Assembly (NCBI GenBank): GCA_024516035.1
Contig: CM044965.1
Location: 1 to 64,000, forward strand
Origin: Bactericera cockerelli
Taxonomy: Eukaryota > Arthropoda > Insecta > Hemiptera > Triozidae
Length of the DNA: 64,000 bases
Direction of reading: 5' to 3'
This document shows positions 31,267 through 41,111 of the stretch, piece after piece. The translations under genes and the position numbers were made by a program. The stretch's first letter is position 1. Each line of letters opens with the position of its first letter. The notes beneath the pieces are model-generated. The model saw only the letters and a list, made by a program, of their open reading frames with translations. It was not told where the DNA came from and ran no database searches.

Positions 31267-31330
31267 TTGGACTTGAACCACCGACCTACAGATTACAAGT
31301 CCGCCGCTTTATCGATCAACTGAGCTCGGT
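31267..31330 (-). repeat. SINE A head
   Basis: Complement of the tRNA-like head (TTGAACCACCGACCTACAG; GTCCGCCGCTTTATCGATCA). No body. Confidence 0.7.
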
Positions 31331-31334
31331 TCAT

Positions 31335-32030
31335 GAATTAACAATTGAACAGAAAGAAGATTTTGGAGAAGAAGAAGAAGCAAATGATGACTTTATGAAC
31401 GAAAATAAATATGATAAAGAAGATGATAAAATAACAATTGAAAAAAGAAGAAGAAAAAAAAAGATATGATTCGATGATGTTATGATGATGTAACATTTGC
31501 AAGTAAGGGAAATGATGATAAAGTTATTTATTATCAAGATGATAATGAAATAACAATATTGAAAATAAAGACGATGTTGATGAAAAAGAAGATGCAAATG
31601 ATGAAGTGAGAAACAAAAATAAAAATGCTGCTAAGGAAAATTTGATGAGACAAATTAAAATAAAGATTATGATACTAAAGGAAAATACACGAAGATATAA
31701 TTACGATTATGAACTTCAGAATTCGCTACCTACTCTTTTTGCCATTCACTTGAAATTTGCGATCTTGATCTTTCTAAATCGCACAGCAATACATTGAAAT
31801 CTGAGGTGAATTTGAATACTTAAATAGGTTCTGCACTGTATGGTGTCTGGGTTGTCTGGGGTTATCTGTAAGTTGTGCAAATTTGTATGTTGCATGTTGT
31901 CTTATCATAAGATTTACAGAAGCCTCAAATATCGTGATCTTTGAAGCCAAATTCTTTTTAGAGTAATTTAGAGTTCAACTATTATGTGATTTTGAAATAA
32001 GGCTCATGTTGGGTTACAAAATAAGGATTA
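31335..32030. other. purine-rich low complexity, no gene
   Basis: GAAGAAGAAG, GATGATGATG and AAAATAA-rich to about 31,700. After that no family or domain seen. Confidence 0.35.
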
Positions 32031-32032
32031 CA

Positions 32033-32100
32033 AAAATAAGCTAAAGTGCGCTGTGATTGGTTGAAACTCTGACTTGAGATCTGGCTTATCTTTATTGAAA
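32033..32100. mobile_element. fragment of the G-type MITE
   Basis: GCTGTGATTGGTTGAAACTC and GACTTGAGATCTGGCTTATC match 39,423-39,555 on the same strand. Confidence 0.6.
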
Positions 32101-32795
32101 TCTTATACATATCTCAATTCGGCGTTAAATCTTGTTTTTCCACCCGTTAATGTGCTTCAGTTGACGTTTTTCTATAATAATCTCATTCTCTGTTTAACAT
32201 CTTTCTAAACGTTGAGATTGTTTAGTTACTGGTAGCACTCCTAGTTCATATTTTTCACTCCCAAATCAGTTTCTCTCTTTCCTCCAATTCCTAATGTCTT
32301 CTTCGAACAAGGAAGGACATTGTTAACCCACTTCTCCAAACCCAAATGTGCCAACTATTACTTTCTATGAAATACTATCAGGTATCTACATGACCAGAAG
32401 CTCGCCAAGTGCCCACCTATGTCACGACGATAGGAATAGTTCCAATATATACTTATTGGTCTTTTGTTCTATTTTTTCTTGTTGTTGTTGTTGTTGTTCT
32501 TCTTTCTTTCTTTCTTTTTTCTTCTCATGCAACATGTACTAGGTGTGGTGTGACCAATGTATGACCGGTGTCAAACTTGTGAATTTCAATAAGTGTAAGT
32601 GAATTATGAATTCGTCCGGTTTGGTGACTTTCAACAGTAAATAGACCAGCTGAAGTCTGACTGGAGAGAGTATAACCAGAGAGTGGATCTGTCTGGCGAG
32701 GGTACTAACAGTAAGTTTCTTCTCATACTAAATGTAGTTCCAAGGGGTTAAATTATTGCGTTTTTTGATTGGGGACGGGGGGGGGGGTTTGGGAC
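32101..32795. other. no gene; short TTG and CTTT runs
   Basis: (TTG)n at 32,478-32,496 is followed by (CTTT)n. A G run lies at 32,778-32,787. Nothing else recognised. Confidence 0.3.
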
Positions 32796-32965
32796 GAATT
32801 ATGTAACAGGCTTAGATTTAGCTATAGTGGACACTATCCCTTAACATGGCCTTTATTGGGAATTTCAACCAATCACACTATCACAGCACACAAAATTCCC
32901 ACTAGAGGGCGTGTTAAGATAAAGTGTCCTCTAAGATTAAAAAAAAAAGCCTGTTTCATAATTCG
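32796..32965. mobile_element. 170-bp MITE with terminal inverted repeats
   Basis: GAATTATGTAACAGGCTT at the left is the inverted complement, with one mismatch, of AAGCCTGTTTCATAATTC at the right. Interior carries AACCAATCACACTATCACAG. Related in style to the G-type MITE. Confidence 0.65.
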
Positions 32966-32972
32966 AACCTTA

Positions 32973-33312
32973 GTGCTACATTGATTATTCCTCCCACCTA
33001 CTAGTCATCCAATATTAGACCAAAGCTTGTACAAATTATGCTCTAAACACCCGGTATGCTCGCCATGTTGTAACTGGACTGGTTCAAGTCAAAACCAGGT
33101 GCTACATTGATTATTCCTCCCACCCACTAGTCATCCAATATTATACTAGAAATTCGCATTGTACAAGTTGTACTCGAGACACCCTGTATGCAAGCCGTGG
33201 TGTAACTGGACTGGTTCAAGTCAAAACCAGGTGCTACATTGATTATTCTCCCACCCACTAGGCATCCAATATTAGACCAGAGCTTTGCATTGTGCAAGTT
33301 CTACAGTCTCCA
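32973..33312. repeat. about 129-bp tandem repeat, 2.6 copies
   Basis: GTGCTACATTGATTATTC begins units at 32,973, 33,099 and 33,231. Each contains ACTGGACTGGTTCAAGTCAA, except the truncated third. Confidence 0.9.
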
Positions 33313-33589
33313 GAGGTGTTGAGTATTTCCGCCTTGTCATTATACCAGTGTCGAATCATTGGTACAATCTGTGGGACCGGCCTAAACCAAACAGATCAAT
33401 CCAGACAGATATGAGAGAAATTTAACTAGACATAGTCAATCTTACCAGTGAGCGCTCGAAGAGATCAGTGGTTTACTTGCTTGTAATACGGAAGGGCCCG
33501 TATTACAAGCGAGTTGATTGTAAGGGAAAAATTATCCAAAATATTTGGGGATTAAGAGTAGTTTCTGGAACGAGAGTCAGTAGCCCATT
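33313..33589. other. no recognisable feature
   Basis: A small inverted repeat at 33,478-33,512 (CTTGTAATACGG / CCGTATTACAAG) is the only structure noted. Confidence 0.3.
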
Positions 33590-33890
33590 ATAGAAAACAC
33601 TCTCCACTCTAAAAATCCCTGGATCTCCGTTTCAACCGTCACACAACGCACTCTGATTGGTTATTGCGTTTAAATTACACAGTCAAACTGCGTTGTGTGA
33701 TGATTGAAGCGAAGATTTGGGGATTATGAGAATTTAGAGTGGTTTCTCTCAAAATCCCGAATCTTCCTTTCAACCGTCACACAACGCACTCTGATTGGTT
33801 ATTGTGTTCAAATTAACCAATCAGAGTGCGTTGTGTGACAGTTAAAAGACAGTTTGGGAGGGTAGAAAGTGTTTCTGGAACGGGCCACTG
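33590..33890. mobile_element. palindromic MITE with CCAAT-box arms
   Basis: TCAACCGTCACACAACGCAC TCTGATTGGTTA occurs at about 33,632 and 33,769. Its inverted complement (TAACCAATCAGAGTGCGTTG) lies at 33,814-33,845. The last two form a near-perfect hairpin with a 12-nt loop. The edges share GTTTCTGGAACG. Confidence 0.7.
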
Positions 33891-34113
33891 ATGTCTTTGT
33901 CATTCAGACTTCGCCTCTGGTCAATACAGTGTTGCCAATGCGAGTTTCCAAAGACTGGTGTGTCTTTCACTTGACAAGGGCAAGGATGTTGTGTGGTTGT
34001 GGCAACGTCTGCGCGTGGTCAATGTTCAACTGCATTCTATCAATCTCCTTCACTTCTGAACCGCCATCTTGAGGATAATGATGATGATAATTATAATAAT
34101 AGTATCTTGAAAA

Positions 34114-34190
34114 ACCGACTTCAGTAGCTTGATTGATAAGGCAGCAGACACGTAGCGCGGAGGTATGGGGTTCGAGTCCCAAGTAGGGAG
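34114..34190 (+). repeat. SINE A head variant
   Basis: CTTCAGTAGCTTGATTGATA and GGGTTCGAGTCCCAAGTAGG. The anticodon arm differs from other copies and there is no body. Confidence 0.65.
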
Positions 34191-34236
34191 AAAATTAGTA
34201 AGTCAACTTTTTTTCTTTTCTTTTTTGAAACATTTT

Positions 34237-34425
34237 TACCTTCGCTTTCAACTGCATGGTCAAGTCAGGACGGGGGTTTTACCCTCCATTCGCAGTAAAC
34301 TCACAAATCTGCTACCCACATTAACTTCTCCCAGCCTTAGTGGGGCCGGAATGCCAGCATCACGAAGTCTTTACCTCGCTGGACGTTTCATAACTTTGGT
34401 GATCCTACGAGAACCGGTGCATTCA
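34237..34425 (-). repeat. 5S-headed SINE, full length
   Basis: On the minus strand: 5S-like head (ACCGGTTCTCGTAGGATCAC, AAGTTATGAAACGTCCAGCG), body and tail (CCATGCAGTTGAAAGCGA). It keeps more of the 5S 5' part than most copies. Confidence 0.8.
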
Positions 34426-34436
34426 ACGCGCCGTCG

Positions 34437-34580
34437 AATTCGTGATGCTGGCATTCCGGCCCAACCCAGGCTGGGTGAGGTGTGGGTAGAAGGTTTGTGA
34501 GTTTCCAGCAAATGCAGGGTAACACCAACGTCGTGAGATGACCATGCAGTTGAAAGCGACGGTAAACCCGAATTAATTTT
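34437..34580 (+). repeat. 5S-headed SINE body, inverted partner
   Basis: GTGATGCTGGCATTCCGGCC through AGTTGAAAGCGACGGTAAAC, directly after the minus-strand copy, making a head-to-head inverted pair. Confidence 0.8.
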
Positions 34581-34791
34581 TTTTTGGGGTGATTCCATTA
34601 CTTTAATTTTCTATAGCTTAAGGTAAGTACCTAAAAAAGATGATATCATTCGATTGGGTACTATTTCCTCTATTCCTATTTCATTATCAATAGTAGTTAT
34701 GAGTCAGCGGATAAGTCAAAAACAGGAGTCGCTCCCCCAAATAAGGCTAGATAAACCTTATCTAGCAACAGTAAAGTTGCAAAAACAAACT

Positions 34792-35010
34792 GTGCACTGG
34801 TAGTCAAGTGGTTAAGGCACTACTCCGGTAATCCAGGTAGCGTAGGGATCCGTTGGTTCGAATCCCACCCAATGCATGAATTTTTCCTCATTAATTTGAG
34901 TTTTTAACCACATAATAATAAGACTCTGAGGGTTAGGTGGTAGAAAATGCATTGAGCATTAACCTCGCCTGGTGGTAACCTTCCATTAAAGAGTATTATT
35001 ATTATTAATA
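34792..35010 (+). repeat. SINE B, full length
   Basis: All landmarks from GTGCACTGGTAGTCAAGTGG to AGAGTATTATTATTATT. The tail stem reads AATGCATTGAGCATT. Confidence 0.9.
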
Positions 35011-35211
35011 ATTATTTGCTACAGAGTAGTTATGAGTCCTGCCTTGCAAGATCTTCTGCACACTGATCTTGATGTAGGCACTCTGCTCCTGCTGATTTAA
35101 TATTCATGAGACAGAGAATATAATTGGCAGGACTAAGTAAGTACCCGCTATACCAGCACTTATAACAAAATAACGAGTTCTTCTTGTATTTCAAAATGAA
35201 GGTCATCCAGA

Positions 35212-35398
35212 TTATTATTATTATAGTATGCTTTATTAGGTAGGACAAAAATATATACAGTAAAATACAATGAAATTATAAAGAAAAAATAAATAGATTG
35301 AACAAAGAAACAAGAACAAAAAAAGAGAATGAAGCTAATGTCCTACCTAAAGGGCGGGGTTATTGCCTGTGGCAATCTCTTCCACTAAACCAACCCTT
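35212..35398 (-). mobile_element. LINE-2-type 3' end copy
   Basis: Minus-strand copy with ATTGCCACAGGCAATAACCC (complement seen) and a 3' end with CTTTATT. 5'-truncated. Confidence 0.8.
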
Positions 35399-35399
35399 G

Positions 35400-35840
35400 T
35401 GATGGTATTGATCCTTACAAAAGATGAAGAACACAATATATCTAGTCTGTATTCTATATTTGTAAAGAAAAATACACTCACTGCCACTGATCATTTGTAT
35501 TCCTATACAGTGCCATTACTTGCAAGACTGATTTTTGATTTTTTTTTTTAAACCAAGATAGATAGGTCTCTTTTTCTAATTGTGCTATAAGAAGGGATTA
35601 GCGCTAACAACAGGCCTATAGTCTATACTAGTCTATAGCCAAGTTGAAGTACCGTAAAAAAAAAAAAAATAATAATAGTAACAAACAAAAAAGAAAGAAT
35701 TTTTCCGTGGTTTTTTTCCCAAAAGTGTCTTTAGCTATGAACAAAAGTCTTTACGGCCACAAAGTGCTAGGTTTGAGTTAGTTCGAATAAAATCCGTAAT
35801 AAACTCTCTACCAAATATTTAGCTTATTATTATAGATTTA
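35400..35840. other. no recognisable feature
   Basis: Several A runs, including 35,656-35,669. No gene seen. Confidence 0.2.
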
Positions 35841-35844
35841 AACC

Positions 35845-36157
35845 GTGCATATGACTCATTTGAAAGAAGAAATGAAGAAAAAACGAAAGAAAGTTTACAA
35901 AAAAAACTCACAGAGAATCCCAAATCCTTTCCTACAGGAAATAGCGATCATTCCAAAGAGGAATAATATCCGATCAATTGATGCATTCAGAGAATATAAA
36001 CGGTGTAAAAACATGTCACATATTTTGACCCAATTAAGCACTCTCATTCACGGAACTTGGAAAAAAAGAGATAAGTGACCCATCATTCTCGTCAGACATT
36101 TTAGAATTTTTAGATGAACTTCACCGAATATATTCCTCATCAATTAAAAAATTCACT
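35845..36157 (+). pseudogene. possible decayed coding remnant
   Basis: An open frame (35,845-36,078) with RSIDAFREYKRCKNMSHILT ends just after an A run. In the next frame the sequence continues ISDPSFSSDILEFLDELHRI to a stop at 36,157. Composition looks protein-like in both parts, but no family is recognised and the upstream part also reads well in another frame. Could be a retro-pseudogene or chance. Confidence 0.25.
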
Positions 36158-36386
36158 ACATAATCGTCTCGCTGTTAAATCCCGAGAACCACACAAAAAA
36201 TGTCCAAAATGCATTAAGACTTAACCTAGTTATTGACCCATTTTAAGTCTCAGTTGTATTTTGTGTGAACTTTAAAAAAAAATGTGTGACATTCGTTTAT
36301 CAAACTCTTCTGATTCTTTTTTGTCTTGTTTTTCTTTTTCTTCTTCTTCTTCGTCTTCTTCTTTTTAGTATACTAACTAAGTACCA

Positions 36387-36442
36387 AACTCGCTTTACTA
36401 AATATACACTGCGCGGGACTGGAACCACCGACCTCCAGGTTA
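36387..36442 (-). repeat. SINE A fragment
   Basis: Complement of the B-box side (GGACTGGAACCACCGACCTC) joined to part of the body. Confidence 0.6.
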
Positions 36443-36660
36443 GTCTCCACAAATTGCTCCATACTAAAATCCCGTGACGCGAGATAGACAGCGATATTGC
36501 CTATCTCCTGGACCAGTGGCGTATAGACCCAAAATTCGAGCTATAAAGTCTAGAAAGAAGAAGTACAGAACTACTTTTTTCTAATATAGAAACATAGGAA
36601 ATGTTTGTTAAACCGTATAGGCACACAAACTAGATAACCATCTCAACACCATCAAACCGT
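36443..36660. other. no recognisable feature
   Basis: No gene or repeat assigned. Confidence 0.2.
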
Positions 36661-36669
36661 CATGCTCAA

Positions 36670-36710
36670 CAGTGGGAACCGGTGATTGAGTCACCGGTTG
36701 GAGCGGTGAC
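36670..36710. other. perfect 9-bp hairpin
   Basis: AACCGGTGA (36,677-36,685) pairs TCACCGGTT (36,691-36,699) around TTGAG. Further short inverted repeats follow (CTATG/CATAG at 36,750-36,766). Confidence 0.5.
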
Positions 36711-37480
36711 AACTCGCTTGTGCAAGGAGAAAGCTCTTCGAGGTGGACTCTATGGCAAGGACATAGGGACTTTGAGAGAGATTGATAGGAGGGTAGAGCG
36801 AGACAAAAATATTCTTTACAGACTAAGACAAGTGGATAGAGACTTAGGGCGGAATTAATAGACAACATCAATAACTTAAGTCTTTGGTAAGTTAAATACT
36901 ACCAAATACGGGTTAAATACTACCAAATACGACAGATTAGGTACATTGTCCATAGAACTGAACATATGATTTTAAGGAAGAATTTGGTTACATCTTACAC
37001 CCTGTATTTTTTTTAAGAGTTTAAACTCTAAGTAAAGCACAATACATTTACATAAGCATATGAACAAGTATGTATTTAAAGCACTATACATAAGCATATG
37101 TACATTGTACAAGTACAAGTATATACAAGTGACTTAAGGTAAATAGTGGACACGATTCATACATGAGAGACCCATGCACGAGTCTGTCGCTCGTCAGGAA
37201 TACCAAATAAGGCGAAAAAAAGGAAGTGGCTGAAGAATCGGACCAGATAATAGCGGTTCAGTTCAACACGTCCGCACCAAATTCGTTTGATTTGAATTCT
37301 CTGTTTTACATAACAATAGACAAAGACACATCTATTAACCAAATTGACAGAGAAGAAAGTCAGACAGACAGTACACTAGAATCTAGATTAATGGTATCAC
37401 ATTGAAATTTGTGTAATTCACAGTGATGTGTGGTGTTACATCTACCCAAAGTCACAATTATTTACCATAATTTTGCCGTT
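36711..37480. other. no recognisable gene
   Basis: TTAAATACTACCAAATACG is duplicated at 36,892-36,930. ACATAAGCATATG recurs near 37,051 and 37,090. Otherwise unassigned. Confidence 0.3.
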
Positions 37481-37483
37481 CTT

Positions 37484-37522
37484 TGGACCCGGACCACCGA
37501 CCTCGAAGTTTCCAAGTCTCAG
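37484..37522 (-). repeat. decayed SINE A head
   Basis: CCGGACCACCGACCTCGAAG and TTTCCAAGTCT are consistent with a diverged head; weak. Confidence 0.35.
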
Positions 37523-37716
37523 TCTGCAGGTCAAATAAACAGTCAAAGATGTAGTAACCCCATAGACCAAGAACATAAAGAAGAGTCATCGTCAATGCTT
37601 CCACCAAAATAAACAGTGAAACACATTATGTCAACAAACAAGTAAAGCAAGTCTTGAATGAAAATACCCAGTACCCACGTCTGCCAGCGGTATCAATTAG
37701 GAAAGTCATTTTTTTT

Positions 37717-37944
37717 TTATTCACATAACCCATTCAGAGTGAAATACTTGAAAACTTCTTCCAACTCTTTATGAACTGGGAGGGTTCCTAACATTGCCGT
37801 AGCATTGCCCCTCTGAATTGCGAGAGACAATCTTTGGCGGAGATACCATTCAGATGTTGTGGTTCCTGTTATATGTTTAAGTCGCTCACAAATTGTTCTT
37901 ATGAAACATTTGGCTTCTTTGTACCAGTGGCCCAAATGTCTCAA
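37717..37944 (-). pseudogene. C-terminal relic of the RT-RLE family
   Basis: About 75 codons on the minus strand end in a segment matching the C-terminus of the protein at 47,025-49,748: YLRQRLSLAIQRGNATAMLG here against YLIERISLSIQRGNSASVMG there, then GTLP and LEEVF/LEEIF. The RT and catalytic nuclease parts are absent. It shows that the family is repetitive in this genome. Confidence 0.75.
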
Positions 37945-37959
37945 AAGCCAATAATATAT

Positions 37960-38035
37960 AAAAAAAAAAGTAAAAAAACGAACACAATACTTCCGATCTC
38001 TAATATTAGAAATTTCTAGGAAGTAATTGTACTGA
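37960..38035. repeat. minor dispersed repeat
   Basis: AACGAACACAATACTTCCGA and TATTAGAAATTTCTAGGAAG; related pieces near 7270 and 9180. Confidence 0.45.
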
Positions 38036-38460
38036 TAACATATTTTTGTTTTGAGATTTGGTCATGACTTTGCATACACAAGTATATTTCCGAGAGTGAA
38101 ATTGAAATCGGTTAGATGTTTCAGTATTTGACAGTCTGGATGCAGTTCGAAGTCATCACCTTGAAGGTGACTTTGATAATTTTGGTTGAAGAGGTTTGAA
38201 AGAAGTTTTTCGAGAGGTTTTTGAGTGGTTTTTTGACTTTCTAAAAATTCTCTTGAGAAAAATATTGGTCAAGAGGAATGCTTACATAGAATAGACTTTG
38301 ATATTTTGTTGTTGATATAAACAAGTAAAAGCCATTGAGCGTCAGAAACTCAATGTTGAATAGCAAACAAGTTAATAGAAATCATAGAAAATTAAACATT
38401 TGAATATTCTTTGATCTAATTTTCTTTTTTCAAAGTTGGTTATGAGGACGATAATGTTTC
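38036..38460. other. no recognisable feature
   Basis: No gene or repeat assigned. Confidence 0.2.
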
Positions 38461-38467
38461 CTCTTCG

Positions 38468-38575
38468 GAAGTCAAGTGGCTAGTCTAGTGATCCAGGAAG
38501 CGTTGGGATCTGTTGATTCAAATTCCACCCATTGCATGAATTTATCCTCATTTATTTGAAATTTTAAGCATATAA
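38468..38575 (+). repeat. SINE B, diverged
   Basis: AGTCAAGTGGCTAGTCTAGT, then GATCCAGGAAGCG and GTTGATTCAAATTCCACCC. The body is lost after ATTTATTTGA. Confidence 0.65.
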
Positions 38576-38985
38576 AAATCTCACTTGGTATATTCTGTAT
38601 TTAGTAAGAAGAATCTCCGGTTTCTTCTTGAGATTTGTTGTGATTATAGGCAGGAAAAAGACCACTGTTGACAAATATTCCCAAAAATCTTTTTTTCTCA
38701 CATGCTTATCAGATTGTTTTGTAACATGGGATTTCTTCTTACAAAATTCAGAGTATAGTACTATAGATTAACTGCTTTGAAATAAGGGACTCTTTAAAGC
38801 ATAAATAAGTGTCAATTTATTTAATTTTAATTGTATCGGTCGACAAAACAGAACGTAACATCAAGTTCAATTTTCTTTTTTTAAGGTTAGTTGTGCCTTG
38901 GAACCGCTTTCGCATTACTTCAGGGCACTTTACCTTTACATCTATGCCATTTAGGAAACGGAAACACTCGGTCAGAATTTTCCGC
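38576..38985. other. no recognisable feature
   Basis: No gene or repeat assigned. Confidence 0.2.
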
Positions 38986-38987
38986 TC

Positions 38988-39055
38988 AGGCCGGGATTCG
39001 AACCCGCAACCTCACAGAAGTCGGCAAGTTCAATCTGATAGCAATCTGACTAAAA
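38988..39055 (-). repeat. tRNA-like SINE head, unassigned family
   Basis: CGGGATTCGAACCCGCAACC is a good complement of a tRNA B-box/T-arm. The rest does not match families A to E. Confidence 0.45.
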
Positions 39056-39420
39056 AATCTGATGCAGCAAATATCAGATAGCTGAAATCATGTAACTATA
39101 ATAAATTCCTATCTCACTGCAAAATATAGATACATAGCAAGGAGTTTCAACATGGAGTATGGAGCCGGAATGCCGTACCATGAATTTTAATACTACATCA
39201 TATTATGTTATTTTTAATGAAAAAAAAAGTTTTAAAAAAACAACTACAATGGTTGGGTGATTCCTAATTGCTGACACAGAACCGTGACCAACTTTACCTA
39301 GTTCCGAATTCTTTCGAGGTTAACTAATAAATTTGTAACTAATGGATGATGATTTTATTTTCATCAAGTGGTCCAGTTGTTCCCAAACAGCTTCATGGAA
39401 TCAATTCTACATTGAGGGTC
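39056..39420. other. no recognisable feature
   Basis: AT-rich, no gene. Confidence 0.2.
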
Positions 39421-39422
39421 GA

Positions 39423-39555
39423 ATTATAAAACAGCATTAAAGTTAAGATAAACTAGACTGCCACTGAACTCGGGCTATAGTGCTCTGTGATTGGTTAAAA
39501 CTCCGACTTGAGGGCGTGTCTGGCTTAGCTTAACTTTAATCCTGTATTTTATAAT
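39423..39555. mobile_element. 133-bp G-type MITE, complete
   Basis: Left end ATTATAAAACAGCATTAAAG and right end TTTAATCCTGTATTTTATAA are near-perfect inverted repeats of about 30 bp. Interior has CTGTGATTGGTTAAAACTCC and GAGGGCGTGTCTGGCTTAGC. Fragments at 32,033 and 62,039. Confidence 0.75.
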
Positions 39556-39639
39556 GTGGCCCTTAGTGACTGCCGAAATTTTGATGAGAATCGACCTCCC
39601 TTAAGACAATGTTTCTCCCTTGATTTTTTTTTTTTTTTT

Positions 39640-40060
39640 TATAAGCTCGAAACAGCTGTCCGGAGTGTCCAGGTATGTTCTGACCCTTCTATTTACACTG
39701 ATCAAATCAATGAAGAAAAATTCATCCATAGATTCTGGTCCAGGGAAGACCTCCTCTGGTGCCGTGATCATCATGTCAGTGGTGGTCATCATGTTTAGAA
39801 CCACTTCTCCCGTTTCCACTAGGTTTGGGTCCAGGGAAGACCTCCTCTGGTTCCGGGAATTCGGAAGTGGGCGATATGGACGCTGCACGCTGCGCTGGTG
39901 ATATCGTCTCGGTCATTTGTAATGTTCCGGTTCTTGACTCACTGACCATTGTTTTACACCAAACTCGTCTATTTCTTCTTCGTTTTGCTTCAGTGTTGTG
40001 ATCTTATCATCAATTCTATTAGTTTGATGATAATTGCACTTTCGACTCCAATGCCTATTT
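39640..40060 (-). pseudogene. decayed coding remnant with repeated PEEVFPGP
   Basis: On the minus strand three overlapping frames look protein-like in succession: IDDKITTLKQNEEEIDEFGV (coiled-coil-like), then SPTSEFPEPEEVFPGPKPSG, then TDMMITAPEEVFPGPESMDE. The octapeptide PEEVFPGP recurs because a segment of about 25 bp (around 39,738 and 39,829) is duplicated. The frames are broken by shifts. It could be a LINE ORF1/gag-like remnant or a host pseudogene; no family recognised. Confidence 0.35.
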
Positions 40061-40084
40061 TTATGTATCTACTTCTTATCTCCT

Positions 40085-40376
40085 TATTCTTCTTCTTGGG
40101 ACTACTTGTCTTGCGCTGACAGTCTAAATAAAGCACTACTTATACTTATACTTATACTTATACTTATACTTATACTTATACTTATACTTATACTTATACT
40201 TATACTTATACTTATACTTATACTTATACTTATACTTATACTTATACTTATACTTATTCTTATACTTATACTTATACTTATACTTATACTTATACTTATA
40301 CTTATACTTATACTTATACTTATACTTATACTTATACTTATACTTATACTTATACTTATACTTATACTTCTTCTTT
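40085..40376 (+). repeat. retroposon K with long (TATACT)n tail
   Basis: GGACTACTTGTCTTGCGCTG and ACAGTCTAAATAAAGCACTA lead directly into about 235 bp of TATACT/ACTTAT hexamers (40,137-40,370). A frame of alternating Ile-Leu across it is an artefact of the repeat. Confidence 0.9.
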
Positions 40377-40436
40377 TTTGATTAGCGTCTCTTTATCTGA
40401 GGTGAGTAAAGTTATCGTGTTGGTGTTAATCACTTT

Positions 40437-40532
40437 CGGCCACATAATAAGACTCTGAGGGTTAGGTGGTAGAAAATGCTTTAAGCTTTAAACTCGCCTG
40501 GTGGTTACCTTCCACTAAAGAGTATTTTTACT
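40437..40532 (+). repeat. SINE B tail
   Basis: ACATAATAAGACTCTGAGGG through TTCCACTAAAGAGTATTTTT. Just before it is a scrap of A-type body (TTAATCACTTTCGG). Confidence 0.75.
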
Positions 40533-40534
40533 CT

Positions 40535-41111
40535 CTAGTGGAAGGTTTTACTCTTTTATCTAATTATTATTACCATGAATTCCTATGAGCAGAGGAAGAT
40601 TTTTACTTGTATTTTCGTTTTACTGTTGTTTTGGTAGAAGTGTATTTGATTAATAATTATTTGATGTTGTTGTTCTGTTCATTGTTTTTTAGTTTCTATT
40701 ACCTATGACCCATAAGTTATAGCAAGTATTGTTTTCGGTCGTTTTTTTTTTTTTTTTTTTTTTTTTTTCTTTTCTTAATCTCGTCTTGGTCATAAAACCA
40801 AAGTAGGTCATCTTTTCAATTATATGGACAATTTTTGATATTTTCATTTTTATCTACTTCCGGCATTGCAATTCAAAGATGAAATGATATCTTTTTCAGT
40901 TACACACTAAACTATAAACTTAACTATAAGTATCTTTTTATCTTTCTGTTCAGTAGTTATTCAATTATTCTATCCACTAGACCTAGTAGACACAGAACCT
41001 ACTATTAGAGAGTCGAAAACTAATGACCTAAATTTTCTTCCATTTATTTTGTTCTTTCAATGTTTTGATTAATTGTGTGTTCATATTGTAACGAAGCGTG
41101 TGGTCTAACTT
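40535..41111. other. no gene; poly(T) run
   Basis: T run at 40,741-40,769. The remainder is AT-rich and unassigned. Confidence 0.3.

Noticed and set aside
40034..40381. 115-codon frame of alternating Ile and Leu
   Set aside because: Produced entirely by the (TATACT)n hexamer array.
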